Shown in pieces: positions 8,351 to 16,790 of a stretch of DNA of 64,000 bases (positions are counted from its first letter, which is position 1; every line of letters begins with the position of its first letter). Both the position numbers and the translations under genes were made by a program. This stretch comes from Gordonia sihwensis NBRC 108236 (GTDB lineage Bacteria; Actinomycetota; Actinomycetes; Mycobacteriales; Mycobacteriaceae): NCBI RefSeq assembly GCF_000333035.1, contig NZ_BANU01000002.1, positions 113,569 to 177,568 of the forward strand, written 5' to 3'. The notes under the pieces were generated by a model. It was not told the origin of the DNA. It made no database searches and worked only from the letters and a program-made list of their open reading frames with translations.

Positions 8351-8377
8351 CTGGCACTCGGAATGATTGAGTGCCAG
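8351..8377 (+). promoter_or_regulatory. CIRCE element (HrcA operator)
   Basis: CTGGCACTC, exactly 9 nt, then GAGTGCCAG. This equals the CIRCE heat-shock operator (TTAGCACTC-N9-GAGTGCTAA) except for the outer two bases on each side, which remain complementary to each other. It lies 47 bp before the start of the Ruc-type chaperone gene and just upstream of a possible -10 (TACACT). HrcA repression is inferred. Confidence 0.82.
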
Positions 8378-8423
8378 ATTCGGTTTACACTAGACAACGA
8401 GTTCTCGACCTTCGGAGGTTTCC

Positions 8424-8729
8424 GTGCCCACCTACAGCTACGCGTGCACTGAGTGCGACAACAAGTTCGACATCCAGCAGGCGTTCTCTGACGACTCGCT
8501 GACCGAGTGCCCGCAGTGCAGCGGCCGCTTGCGCAAGCTCTTCAATTCGGTCGGCATCGTCTTCAAGGGCAGCGGTTTCTACCGCACCGACTCTCGCTCG
8601 GGCGGATCGGTGGCGGCCAATTCCTCCTCCAGCGACTCCGGCTCGACCTCGTCGTCGTCCGACTCGTCGACGAGCGGTTCGGCCTCCGGGACGAGCGCCG
8701 CGGCGGCACCGGCGGCAGCCTCCGCCTGA
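8424..8729 (+). CDS. ruc: FmdB-type zinc-ribbon protein, Ruc-like redox-regulated chaperone
   Basis: A 101-aa protein with two parts. The first ~50 residues are a zinc ribbon with two CxxC pairs (YACTECDNKFD and TECPQCSGRLRKLF). The rest is a Ser/Ala-rich low-complexity tail that should be disordered. This is the architecture of M. tuberculosis Rv0991c (Ruc), a holdase activated when oxidation displaces zinc and the cysteines form disulfides; it cooperates with the Hsp70 system. The genome position next to 5-FCL (Rv0992c in M. tuberculosis) agrees. A CIRCE box upstream places it under HrcA heat-shock control. GTG 8424 has GGAGG 6 nt before it. A plain FmdB regulator role is less likely. Confidence 0.82.
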   Translation: MPTYSYACTECDNKFDIQQAFSDDSLTECPQCSGRLRKLFNSVGIVFKGSGFYRTDSRSGGSVAANSSSSDSGSTSSSSDSSTSGSASGTSAAAAPAAASA

Positions 8730-8766
8730 CACGGGCTCGCGCGGGTCGCTCCGCGCAAATGTCCGA

Positions 8767-9354
8767 TCAGCCCGGTGACACGCGGCTGAATCCGCCGCCC
8801 GGGGTCAGCACCCAGTCCATCGGGACGTCGTTGGCCTCGTGCGGGACGCCGTCGTCGAACAACTCGGCATCGTGCACCACGGCCACCACCGGCGCCTCCA
8901 CAGCGGCGAGGGTGCGGTCGTAATAGCCGGCACCCCGGCCGAGCCGCGCGCCGGTGCGGTCGGCGGCCACCGCCGGGACCAGGATGAGGGCGGCGTCGTG
9001 CAGCACATCCGGATCGAGCCGGTAGCCCTGAGGTTCGAGCAGGCGCCACCGGCCCTGAGTCAGTGAGCTCTCGCCGCGGTACTCGCCCCACTGCAGTCGT
9101 GCCGGATCGCCCTCGGGGACGATCGGCAGCAGCACCCGCAGCCCCTGATCGAGCAGCGCGTCGAGCATCGCGGTCCCGCCGGGTTCGGCGCGGGTGGCGA
9201 CGTACGCCGCGACCGTGTCGCCCGCGGCGAGTTCGACGGGCAACCGATACATCCATTCGGCGAGTTCCGCATTGCACTGGGCGAGAACGAAGGGCGACAT
9301 CCGGGACCTGGCATCGAGGACGCGGCGCCGCATGTCGGACTTTTCGGTGCTCAT
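8767..9354 (-). CDS. 5-formyltetrahydrofolate cyclo-ligase
   Basis: ATP-dependent enzyme that converts 5-formyl-THF to 5,10-methenyl-THF, returning stored folate to the one-carbon pool. The 195-aa protein has the N-terminal SDMRRRVLDARSRM and the C-terminal signature LGRGAGYYDRTLA that binds ATP and substrate, as well as VHDAELFDD near the end. It is divergent from galU (59 bp between starts), the arrangement seen for Rv0992c and galU in M. tuberculosis. Length is normal for the family. Confidence 0.9.
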   Translation of the reverse strand: MSTEKSDMRRRVLDARSRMSPFVLAQCNAELAEWMYRLPVELAAGDTVAAYVATRAEPGGTAMLDALLDQGLRVLLPIVPEGDPARLQWGEYRGESSLTQGRWRLLEPQGYRLDPDVLHDAALILVPAVAADRTGARLGRGAGYYDRTLAAVEAPVVAVVHDAELFDDGVPHEANDVPMDWVLTPGGGFSRVSPG

Positions 9355-9413
9355 GGCTCCCTTTCAGAGACTCACGTCCGATCCTGCCAGAAACGGCCAT
9401 TACGCTGAGGCAC

Positions 9414-10349
9414 ATGTCCGACACCTCCGCTCGACCGTCAGGCCGGCGCGCCGTGATGCATGCGCCGCCCATCCCGTACACCGCCGTCGTTCCCGCGGCC
9501 GGTCTCGGCACCAGGTTTCTGCCGGCCACCAAGACGGTGCCGAAGGAACTGCTGCCCATCGTCGACACCCCCGGCATCGAGTTGGTGGCCGAAGAGGCGA
9601 AGTCGGCGGGTGCCGAGCGGCTGCTGATCGTCACCTCGCCGGGTAAAGACGGTGTGGTCGCGCACTTCGTCGAAGACCTGGTCCTCGAGGGCCGCCTAGC
9701 CAAGCGCGGCAAGGAGGCGATGCTCGCCAAGGTGCGGAACGCCCCGTCGCTGCTGGAGGTGGACTCGGTGGTGCAGGACCGCCCGCTCGGCCTCGGCCAC
9801 GCCGTCGGCTGCGTGGAACCGGAACTGGCCGACGACGAGGATGCGATCGCGGTGCTGCTGCCCGACGATCTGGTGCTGCCCGGTGGAGTCCTCGGCCGGA
9901 TGGCGGCCGCACACGCTCGGTACGGCGGCAGCGTCCTGTGCGCGATCGAGGTGCCCGGGGAGAAGATCAGCGCGTACGGCGTCTTCGACGTCGAGGAGGT
10001 CGCCGACGATCCGGAGGTCAAGCGGGTGCGCGGCATGGTCGAGAAGCCGCCCGCAGCGGAAGCTCCCTCGAATCTGGCGGCGGCGGGCCGGTACATCCTC
10101 GACCGCAAGATCTTCGACGCGTTGCGCACCATCGAGCCGGGCGCGGGCGGCGAACTCCAGCTGACGGATGCGATCGCGTTGTTGATCGAGTGGGGCGAGC
10201 CCGTCCATGTCGTGGTCCACGAGGGCAGCCGGCACGATCTCGGGAATCCCGGCGGATATCTGAAGGCCGCCGTCGACTTCGCTCTCGACCGTGACGACTA
10301 CGGTCCGGAGCTGCGGGAATGGCTGGTTCGACGGCTCGCCGACGACTGA
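9414..10349 (+). CDS. galU: UTP-glucose-1-phosphate uridylyltransferase GalU
   Basis: Makes UDP-glucose from UTP and glucose-1-phosphate for cell-envelope glycans and trehalose synthesis. The nucleotidyltransferase motif AAGLGTRFLPATKTVPKE (about 24-41) is canonical. KELLPIVDTP, VEKPPAAEAPSNLAAAGRY and the C-terminal GNPGGYLKAAVDFAL are family landmarks. The protein is 311 aa. ATG 9414 is chosen because it follows the divergent promoter region directly; an inner Met (MHAPPIPYTAV) is a possible alternative. moeA follows after 134 bp. Confidence 0.94.
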   Translation: MSDTSARPSGRRAVMHAPPIPYTAVVPAAGLGTRFLPATKTVPKELLPIVDTPGIELVAEEAKSAGAERLLIVTSPGKDGVVAHFVEDLVLEGRLAKRGKEAMLAKVRNAPSLLEVDSVVQDRPLGLGHAVGCVEPELADDEDAIAVLLPDDLVLPGGVLGRMAAAHARYGGSVLCAIEVPGEKISAYGVFDVEEVADDPEVKRVRGMVEKPPAAEAPSNLAAAGRYILDRKIFDALRTIEPGAGGELQLTDAIALLIEWGEPVHVVVHEGSRHDLGNPGGYLKAAVDFALDRDDYGPELREWLVRRLADD

Positions 10350-10483
10350 CCGATCTCGCTGTGTTCAGCGCGCCTGCGGGCTCTGCGCGAAGCGGGCCGT
10401 TAGCCTCGAACTGCGCGTTGCCCGGTCGTGCGAGCGGTCGGCGCGCACCGATCTGAGACCACTCGGGGGACGTGAGGAGAACT

Positions 10484-11788
10484 ATGCGCTCGGTCGAGGA
10501 CCATTTGAGCCTCGTGACGGCTTCGGTGGTCGCACCGCGACCGGTGCAGGTGGCCATCTCCGAGGCCGAGGGCCTGCTGTGCGCGGAGGAGGTCGTCACC
10601 TCCGACCCGCTGCCCGGTTTCGATCAAGCCGCCGTCGACGGTTACGCGGTGCGCGCGGTGGATGTGGCGCCGGCCGGCGCTCCCGCCCCCGACGATGTGA
10701 CCGAGCTGAACGCGGACGGGATCGAGGTGGAGGAACTCGACGACAGCGGCCGGCTCGTGGTGCATCTCCCGGTGGTCGGAGACGTGACCGCGGGTTCGCG
10801 CACCCCGACCCGGCTGCAGCCGGGACAGGCGGTCCGGGTCGAGACCGGAGCGCCGATGCCCACGCTGGCCGACGCGGTCGTGCCGGTCAGATGGACCGAC
10901 GGGGGCGAATCGCGGGTGATGGTCGGGCACGCCGTCGACAGCGGCGACTACGTCCGGCGCACCGGCGACGACGTCCGTCCCGGTGACGTCGCGGTCAGCG
11001 CGGGCGCGGTGATCGGCCCCGCGCAGGTCGGTCTGCTGGCCGCGGTCGGACGGTCGCGGGTCCTGGTGCATCCGCGACCGCGGGTCTCGGTGATCGCCGT
11101 CGGCAACGAACTGGTCGACATCGATCGGAAACCCGGTGCCGGGCAGGTCTTCGACATCAACAGCTATTCCCTCGCGGCCGCCGCGCGCGACGCCGGCGCC
11201 GACGTGCACCGCCTCGGGATCGCCGAGCGCGACCCCGCCCGCCTGCGCGAAGCCGTGGAGGCCCAGCTGATCCGGTCGGAGATCGTGGTGATCTGCGGAT
11301 CGATCGGCGGGGCCGCGTCGCGCGCCGTGGGCGAGGCGCTCGCCGATCTCGGCGACCTCGAGATCGGGCGTGTGGCAATGCATCCGGGATCGGTGCAGGG
11401 CTTCGGACGGCTCGGGCGGGACGAGATCCCCACCTTCCTGCTGCCCGCCAACCCGGTCAGCGCGCTCGTCACCTTCGAAGTGATGGTCCGGCCCCTCATC
11501 CGCATCGCCCTCGGCAAACGGCAGCCGATGCGGCGCATGGTGACGGCACGGACGATCGGCCCGATTCTGTCGGTGGAGGGCCGGCGCGGATTCCTGCGCG
11601 GCCAGCTGATGCGCGACGAGCGGTCCGGGGAGTATCTCGTCCAGGTGATCGGCGAGTCGGAGAGCGGCGCCTCCCATCTGCTGGCGGAGTTGGCCGAGGC
11701 CAACTGCCTGATCGTGGTGGACGAGGACGTCGAAGAACTGCGGACCGGTGATCACGTCGATGTCATGTTCTTGGCGCAGCGCGGATAG
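10484..11788 (+). CDS. moeA: Molybdopterin molybdenumtransferase MoeA
   Basis: Inserts molybdate into adenylylated molybdopterin, the last step of Mo-cofactor synthesis. The 434-aa protein has the MoeA N-terminal domains (PLPGFDQAAVDGYAVRA, GQAVRVETGAPMPTLAD), the MPT-binding domain (VSVIAVGNELVD, GQVFDINSYSL, GSIGGAA) and the C-terminal barrel (FLLPANPVSALVTFEV). GAGGAGA 5 nt before ATG 10484 decides the start over an upstream GTG at 10472. It sits in the conserved galU-moeA-rimJ-sepX run (Rv0993-Rv0996). The substrate of the MoaB2 at 2328 would feed it. Confidence 0.93.
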   Translation: MRSVEDHLSLVTASVVAPRPVQVAISEAEGLLCAEEVVTSDPLPGFDQAAVDGYAVRAVDVAPAGAPAPDDVTELNADGIEVEELDDSGRLVVHLPVVGDVTAGSRTPTRLQPGQAVRVETGAPMPTLADAVVPVRWTDGGESRVMVGHAVDSGDYVRRTGDDVRPGDVAVSAGAVIGPAQVGLLAAVGRSRVLVHPRPRVSVIAVGNELVDIDRKPGAGQVFDINSYSLAAAARDAGADVHRLGIAERDPARLREAVEAQLIRSEIVVICGSIGGAASRAVGEALADLGDLEIGRVAMHPGSVQGFGRLGRDEIPTFLLPANPVSALVTFEVMVRPLIRIALGKRQPMRRMVTARTIGPILSVEGRRGFLRGQLMRDERSGEYLVQVIGESESGASHLLAELAEANCLIVVDEDVEELRTGDHVDVMFLAQRG

Positions 11789-11818
11789 CGGGCCGGGCCG
11801 CCTGACTACAATCGCCCT

Positions 11819-12475
11819 GTGCTGAGGTGGTTGGTCGATTCGCCGCGGAGCCCGGGTTGGCCGGCGGAGCTGGGACCCGTCCGGGTCAAGTCCGGTGTGG
11901 TTCGCGTGCGCCCGATCCGGATGCGTGATGCGGGCGAGTGGAGTCGACTGCGGATCAAAAACCAGAACGACCTGCTTCCGTGGGAACCGACCGGCCAGGG
12001 GCCGTGGGACGCGCGCCACCAGCCGTCGTCCTGGGCGCCGCTGTTCTCGCTCCTGAAGTCCGAGGCCAAGCGCGGAACGGTGCTGCCCTTCGTGATCGAG
12101 GTGGACGGACGGTACGCCGGGCAGCTGACCATCGGCAACGTTCAGCGCGGGGCGGTGCGCAGCGCGTGGATCGGGTACTGGGTCGATTCCGACGTGGCGG
12201 GCGGTGGCGTGGCCTCGGCCGCCGTGGCGCTGGGTGTCGATCACGCCTTCGGGCCGGTCGGACTGCACCGGCTGGAAGCCACCGTGCAGCCGGAGAACGC
12301 GGCGTCGCAGGCGGTGCTGACCAAGATCGGCTTCCGTCGCGAGGGATTGTTGAAGCGGTACATGGATGTGAACGCGCGGTGGCGCGACCATCTGCTGTTC
12401 GGGCTTACCGTCGACGAGGTGTCGGGGAGCGCGGTCGACACACTGATCCGCGCCGGTCGCGCCCACGCCGTCTGA
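11819..12475 (+). CDS. rimJ: GNAT acetyltransferase, RimJ family
   Basis: N-acetyltransferase of the RimJ/RimL type, 218 aa, which uses acetyl-CoA to modify a protein N-terminus (ribosomal S5 in E. coli; the target here is not known). The fold is shown by VRVRPIRMRDAGEWSRLR at the start, the acetyl-CoA-binding block SDVAGGGVASAAVAL (about 124-140), and the typical HRLEATVQPENAASQAVLTKIGFRREGLL. GTG 11819 is the only start that keeps the N-terminal domain and lies 30 bp after moeA. Same order as Rv0994-Rv0995. Confidence 0.88.
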   Translation: MLRWLVDSPRSPGWPAELGPVRVKSGVVRVRPIRMRDAGEWSRLRIKNQNDLLPWEPTGQGPWDARHQPSSWAPLFSLLKSEAKRGTVLPFVIEVDGRYAGQLTIGNVQRGAVRSAWIGYWVDSDVAGGGVASAAVALGVDHAFGPVGLHRLEATVQPENAASQAVLTKIGFRREGLLKRYMDVNARWRDHLLFGLTVDEVSGSAVDTLIRAGRAHAV

Positions 12476-12595
12476 GGTGCTGATCGTTCGCTGAGAAATG
12501 GAAGTTCCCCGGCGCGCCTGAGCCGCACGCCGTCGGACGGTTCCTACCCTGTGGAGTGGATACTCGTCGCTCGACCCGGAAAGGAGCTGCCGGTC

Positions 12596-13951
12596 ATGCC
12601 GACTTCTGTGCTGTGGGTGACCCTGATCGCAGTTTGGCTGTTCGTGCTGGTCCCCATGGTGCTGCGCGGTCGGCCTCAGGCCCGCAAGACAACCGAAGCG
12701 GCTGCGAACACCCGCCTGGTGCACCGTGGCGGCTCGAGTCGGCGGACGTCGAGCAGGACCGCGGCTCGGGCGCGCGCCGCCCAGCGCGCAGCCGCGAAGG
12801 CCGCCGAACAGGCGAAGGCCGCGCAGCGCAAGGCCGACGTCACGGCCGTTTCCGCGACGCAAGCGGCGGACGAAGCGGATGCGGCAGTCGACGATCGGGA
12901 TGACGACGTCGACCGTCTGGAGGCCGATTCGGGGGTCATCGAGACCGTCGACGCGGAGCTCGTCGACGAAGCCGGAGACCAGACACCGGCGGAGACCGAG
13001 GACGACGATGTGGTCGATGTCGAACTCGACGACGCCGACCTGGATGGACTGGACGACGCCGAGATGGTCGACGCCGAAGAGTCTGCCGAGGAGCCTGAGG
13101 CGGAGTCTGAGGCGGGGCCGGATGTGGACGTCCTGTCGGCGGTCGAGATGACCGACCAGATCCCGGTGGTTGTAGCGGACGTGGTCGACCTCGACGAGGC
13201 ACAGGCCGCGCGTGACGCGGATCAGATCCCGGTGGACGAGGCATACGACGAGGCGAACGACGGCGAGGTGTTCGAGGAAGACCAGTACGAGGAGCACGCC
13301 GAGGACGACCAGGACGCGTACGAGTACGACGAGTACGACGCCGAGGACGACGAGAGCGAGTACGCGCAGGACGAGTACGCGCAGGACGATGACGACGATG
13401 CAGCGGCGGCGGGCGAGTTCGGCTCCGTCCTGGACGACGACGCGGGGTCTGCTCCGACGGCGCGCGAACTGCGCGGTCGCGGCGGGCGCGGACCGGACCA
13501 TGTGGCCGAACGCGAGCGGATGCAGTACCGCGAACGGCAGCGGATGGTCCTCATCCTGGCGGTGCTCACGATCGGATCTATCGTCGGCGCATTCGTCTTC
13601 CGGCCGTGGGGGATCATCGCCGCGGTCGCGATGGTCACGGTGTTCTCGCTGTATCTGGTGTTCCTGCGCAGAACGGTGCGTGAGGAGCACGCGCGAGCTG
13701 CTCAGCGCGCGGCTCGCCGCCGACGTCAGCGGTTGGAGGACGAGCGGCTGCAGTCTCGTCGAGCCGAACCCACCTACATGGAGCCGCCCGCACGCCTCCG
13801 CCGGCCCGGCGGAGCGATCGTCCTCGAGATCGACGACGAGGACCCGGCCTTCGACCATCTCCCGGCTTACGACTTCGCCTACCAGTCCGAGTACGACGAC
13901 AGCGCCGACGATGATCACGACAGCCTGCAGTTCCGTCGAACGGCTGTGTAA
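12596..13951 (+). CDS. sepX: Divisome-associated protein SepX/GlpR
   Basis: Actinobacterial membrane protein of the SepX/GlpR family, 451 aa, which in Streptomyces localises to the FtsZ ring and in mycobacteria is Rv0996. It begins with an N-terminal membrane helix (LWVTLIAVWLFVLVPMVLRG), continues through a basic Ala/Lys-rich segment and then a very acidic region of ~200 residues (runs of Asp/Glu around 95-290). Two membrane helices follow (LILAVLTIGSIVGAFVF and GIIAAVAMVTVFSLYLVFL), then an Arg-rich coil and a C-terminal acidic tail. The acidic expansion is long. It stands directly after rimJ, as in M. tuberculosis. Confidence 0.8.
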   Translation: MPTSVLWVTLIAVWLFVLVPMVLRGRPQARKTTEAAANTRLVHRGGSSRRTSSRTAARARAAQRAAAKAAEQAKAAQRKADVTAVSATQAADEADAAVDDRDDDVDRLEADSGVIETVDAELVDEAGDQTPAETEDDDVVDVELDDADLDGLDDAEMVDAEESAEEPEAESEAGPDVDVLSAVEMTDQIPVVVADVVDLDEAQAARDADQIPVDEAYDEANDGEVFEEDQYEEHAEDDQDAYEYDEYDAEDDESEYAQDEYAQDDDDDAAAAGEFGSVLDDDAGSAPTARELRGRGGRGPDHVAERERMQYRERQRMVLILAVLTIGSIVGAFVFRPWGIIAAVAMVTVFSLYLVFLRRTVREEHARAAQRAARRRRQRLEDERLQSRRAEPTYMEPPARLRRPGGAIVLEIDDEDPAFDHLPAYDFAYQSEYDDSADDDHDSLQFRRTAV

Positions 13952-13988
13952 CGCTGCCGTGCGGCATGATTCGCCCTAGGCTGGAGAC

Positions 13989-14168
13989 ATGAGCGACGAC
14001 GACCAGTGGTACTTCGATCTCTCCACGGGCAACGTGACGCAGGGCAAGATCGGCAACGTATTCAATCGGATGGGACCCTATCCGGATGAGGCGACGGCGC
14101 GTCGTGCGCTGGAGATCGCCGCCGCGCGCAACGCGGCGGCCGATTCTCAGGACGACGAGGAGTCGTAG
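13989..14168 (+). CDS. Small conserved hypothetical protein (59 aa, SPOR-like)
   Basis: Encodes a 59-aa soluble protein opening with MSDDDQWYFDLSTGNVTQGK and containing NRMGPYPDEATARRALEIA. The pattern WYFDL.TG.V..G....R.GPY.....A..AL is common among short actinobacterial proteins annotated as hypothetical or SPOR-like. It lies 37 bp after sepX, probably in the same transcript. No function is assigned. Confidence 0.75.
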   Translation: MSDDDQWYFDLSTGNVTQGKIGNVFNRMGPYPDEATARRALEIAAARNAAADSQDDEES

Positions 14169-14192
14169 GCGTCTTCCGCGAGATGCACGCTG

Positions 14193-14939
14193 TCAGGGCT
14201 GCTCGCCGGTGCTGATCGTGTCGGGGTGGGCGACTACCCATTCCCTGCACAGTTTGGCAGCGCGGCGAAGTGCGATGAGTTCACCGAGATAGCTCGCGGC
14301 GCCGCCGACGAACGGGATCCAGCCCAGCCAGCTCAACAGGCGTGGAGAGCCCGGTCGATCGCCGAGCGACCGGGACAGGTCGTGAAGGGTGCGGCCAACG
14401 CTCCACAGCCGGGACACGAACGCCTTCTCTCGGCGGGTCGAACCGTCGTCGAAGGGTTCGGCGTCGGCAGGGGATTCGAGTCGGACATCGAGGTTCCGGC
14501 CGAACAGGATCGATGCGAGCATCGTGACCGCGGCGTCGCGTGACACCACGCCGTACTCACGGCTCACCGCACGCAGCACCAGCGCCTGGCTGGCGAATCC
14601 CAGGTAATCGGACATCGGCAGCTTCTTGGTCCAGGGACCGAAGATGCTGGGGAACGCGACGCCGCCGGTCGTCACCAGACCGATGCGGGAGACCCACCAG
14701 TCGGCGTGGTCGCGCAGTGGCAGGTCGTCCCATCCGGCGGTACCCGGCCAGTCGAGGACGTTGAGAACGCCGGACGCTGCGACGGCACTGCGGTCGAGGC
14801 AGTTCCGCGGATTCTGGAAGGCGTGCGTCCGAGGCTTCAGGTCCAGCGGATCGGCGGTGATGAGCACGTCGAGCATCGGGTCGATCGTCGCGATCGCACG
14901 GTCGAGGACCGTCGCGACCTCTGTATCACTGAGCGCCAT
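14193..14939 (-). CDS. Conserved hypothetical protein (248 aa)
   Basis: I do not recognise the family. The protein is 248 aa, mostly soluble, with a stretch rich in Trp (VLDWPGTAGWDDLPLRDHADWW), a repeated aromatic core (AFPSIFGPWTKKLPMSDYLGF), and one hydrophobic segment near the C-terminus (LLSWLGWIPFVGGAASYLGELI) that could be a membrane-associated helix. It converges on the small gene at 13,989 and reads away from the MmpS-like gene. Codon use looks like that of the surrounding chromosome. No catalytic motif is visible. Confidence 0.6.
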   Translation of the reverse strand: MALSDTEVATVLDRAIATIDPMLDVLITADPLDLKPRTHAFQNPRNCLDRSAVAASGVLNVLDWPGTAGWDDLPLRDHADWWVSRIGLVTTGGVAFPSIFGPWTKKLPMSDYLGFASQALVLRAVSREYGVVSRDAAVTMLASILFGRNLDVRLESPADAEPFDDGSTRREKAFVSRLWSVGRTLHDLSRSLGDRPGSPRLLSWLGWIPFVGGAASYLGELIALRRAAKLCREWVVAHPDTISTGEQP

Positions 14940-15015
14940 GCCGCTGAGCTTATCGTCGTGGGCCGGGGCGTGCAGGTCCCGTCATGGCGACGGGACCTGC
15001 GGACAACCCGGGCGA

Positions 15016-15546
15016 TTAGCTGCTCGGCTGGCTCTCCTCGGTGGGAACGCTGTAGGTGCAGTTCGCGGTGGCCGCCGGACCCTTGCTGGTCTGGGTGTTC
15101 TTCACCTGGCCGTTCACCAGGATCTCGCAGGTGATCGTCTGGCTCGCGTCGGCCTCGAAGTCGTTCGTGGCGGTGAGGCTGGCGATCTTGCCGAACCCCT
15201 GCAGGGTCACGTCCTTGGTCCAGGGCAGCTGCGCTGCGGTGTCCTGGGCCATGTTGAAGTCCTTGTCGCTGTAGGTCACCGACGCGGTGCCCCCGCCGGT
15301 GACCCGGTAGGTGACGGTGGCGGTGCTGTTCGCGGCCTTGTCGATCTCGTTCGCGACGCCGCCGACCATGGCTGAGCAGCCCGCGATCACGGCGATGAAC
15401 AGCACCACCAGTCCGCCGACGATCCACGGCCACTTCTTTCGCTTCTTCGCCGGCGGCTGCGGGGCGTACGGGTACGGCTGACCGTAAGGATTCGGCTGCT
15501 GACCGTACGGATTCGGCTGCTGAGGCTGCGACTCGGGGTTTGTCAT
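15016..15546 (-). CDS. MmpS-family membrane protein
   Basis: A 176-aa protein with a Pro/Gln/Tyr/Gly-rich cytoplasmic N-terminus (repeats of PNPYGQ), a Lys/Arg patch, one membrane helix (WPWIVGGLVVLFIAVIAGCSAM), and an external beta-rich domain (VTYRVTGGGTASVTYSDKDFN ... TCEILVNGQ...). The external domain matches MmpS proteins, accessory partners of MmpL/RND lipid transporters in mycolata. No mmpL gene is adjacent, so this is an orphan MmpS-like protein. The start is ATG 15546, with AGGAGTC upstream, which excludes the longer frame to 15627. Confidence 0.78.
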   Translation of the reverse strand: MTNPESQPQQPNPYGQQPNPYGQPYPYAPQPPAKKRKKWPWIVGGLVVLFIAVIAGCSAMVGGVANEIDKAANSTATVTYRVTGGGTASVTYSDKDFNMAQDTAAQLPWTKDVTLQGFGKIASLTATNDFEADASQTITCEILVNGQVKNTQTSKGPAATANCTYSVPTEESQPSS

Positions 15547-15699
15547 CTCGGACTCCTGTGAAAGGTGTTGCCTGAGGGATGAAACCCTCAGTCGGACATC
15601 CGGGATGGTATGCGAAGGGTCGGACAAACCGGCTTAAGTCGTCTAGTCGGACGACAGAACGGCGTCGCGTGAACGGACGCGCGCGGTGGAATGGCGCGC

Positions 15700-16464
15700 T
15701 CAGTAACTCCGCGCGAATCCGAGGACGTTGCTGACGTACTCGGCGGAGTTGTTGTATCGCAGGACGGCGCGGCTCTGCCCGGCCGGATCGGCCAGGTCCA
15801 GGTTCTCGTCGCAGAGGTAGCGCGCCGTCGTCAGTGCCGCGTCGAAGAGGTTCTGCGGGTCGGCTTTGCCGTCGCCGTTGCCGTCGGCCGCATAGTGTTC
15901 CCACGTCGCGGGGAGGAACTGGGTCGGTCCGACGGCGCGGTCGTACTGTGCGTTGCCGTCGAGGCGTCCGCCATCGGTGTCTGCGATGACCTGGTTGCCG
16001 GCGAGCGAGCCGTCGAGGACGGGGCCGTATATCGGATGCCGCAACTGGCCGCGCGAGTCGGCGTCACCGAAGTTGGCGTGCTGCGACTCCACCCGGCCGA
16101 TGCCTGCGATCAGCTTCCAATCGATATGGCATCGGGGCGTGGTCTTGGCCATCGTGGCCGCAGCCGAGCGGTAGGCCTCGAAGTTGATGCGCGGGATCAC
16201 GCCGGTCGTCACCGAGGCGGGCAGCGCGGGTGCGGGAGGGGTGGCGTGCCGTGTGGCGGCGACCGGCCGGACTGGGGTCTGGGTGGTCGACGGTGCCGGA
16301 CGGGGGTCGGCCTCGGCACGGATGGGCGTCGAGGCCGCGGCGTGGTCGGAGGATGCCACGCGGTCCGGGGAACTCGACGTCACGCCCATCAGGGCTCCGG
16401 TGACCGGAACCAGGCCGGCCGCGACGAGCAGGGCGGACTTCAGCGGTTTGCGATTCGGATGCAT
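15700..16464 (-). CDS. Secreted lytic murein transglycosylase (SLT/MltB-like)
   Basis: Exported cell-wall hydrolase, 254 aa, which cleaves peptidoglycan glycan strands with formation of 1,6-anhydro ends. The signal peptide is KPLKSALLVAAGLVPVTGALMG. A Thr/Pro/Arg-rich linker follows (about 30-90). The catalytic domain has Glu in IAGIGRVESQHANFG, then DRAVGPTQFLPATWEHYA, and an EF-hand-like DGNGDGKADPQNLFDAA. The C-terminus YVSNVLGFARSY is typical. It is divergent from the broken MerR gene. Confidence 0.85.
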   Translation of the reverse strand: MHPNRKPLKSALLVAAGLVPVTGALMGVTSSSPDRVASSDHAAASTPIRAEADPRPAPSTTQTPVRPVAATRHATPPAPALPASVTTGVIPRINFEAYRSAAATMAKTTPRCHIDWKLIAGIGRVESQHANFGDADSRGQLRHPIYGPVLDGSLAGNQVIADTDGGRLDGNAQYDRAVGPTQFLPATWEHYAADGNGDGKADPQNLFDAALTTARYLCDENLDLADPAGQSRAVLRYNNSAEYVSNVLGFARSY

Positions 16465-16790
16465 GGTCAGACCTTGGTGTCGGGGAGGGTGGCTTCCTCT
16501 CGACAGCCGGCCACGCAGGCGATTCGGGCCGCGAACGGCGGCTGTTCGAGGACTGCGGACGAACGTACATGAGTTCGTCGCGATACCGTTATTAGGTCGT
16601 TACCAAGCTCCTATGGTGCTTTGTAGTAGTTCGGTGATATTGCAGGTCAACGACGGCGCCTCGCCCAGTTTGTGAGGTGAGACACGAAACCGCAGGTAGC
16701 GTCCGATTTCCGGAGTTCGGGGTGGAGCTCACGCGCGGTGTGTCTCGCGCGGCTTGCACCTCACGCGACGTGAGGTTGCATGGTGGAGAC
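16465..16790. other. Intergenic region between transglycosylase and merR remnant
   Basis: This 326-bp spacer carries the divergent promoters of the two flanking genes. Apart from the MerR-type operator at 16,758-16,776 and a locally AT-rich stretch near 16,580-16,650, I see no coding frame, RNA gene or repeat in it. Confidence 0.6.
16758..16776 (+). promoter_or_regulatory. MerR/TipA-type operator dyad
   Basis: A perfect 8-bp inverted repeat ACCTCACG-CGA-CGTGAGGT overlaps the end of a TTGCAC -35 hexamer, with a -10-like GCATGGT region starting near 16,778. The long spacer with a centred dyad is the classic layout of MerR-family promoters. It sits 14 bp before the start codon of the merR remnant, which it would have autoregulated. 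Confidence 0.7.

Noticed and set aside
12900..13440. Acidic repeat in SepX/GlpR as an independent repeat element
   Set aside because: The DNA repetition follows GAC/GAG codons of an acidic linker in a single intact frame and is explained by the protein.
10400..13918. Very long open frame (1172 codons) on the minus strand opposite moeA, rimJ and sepX
   Set aside because: It is antisense to three well-recognised genes, has a His/Arg/Asp-rich composition typical of shadow frames in high-GC DNA, and no domain.
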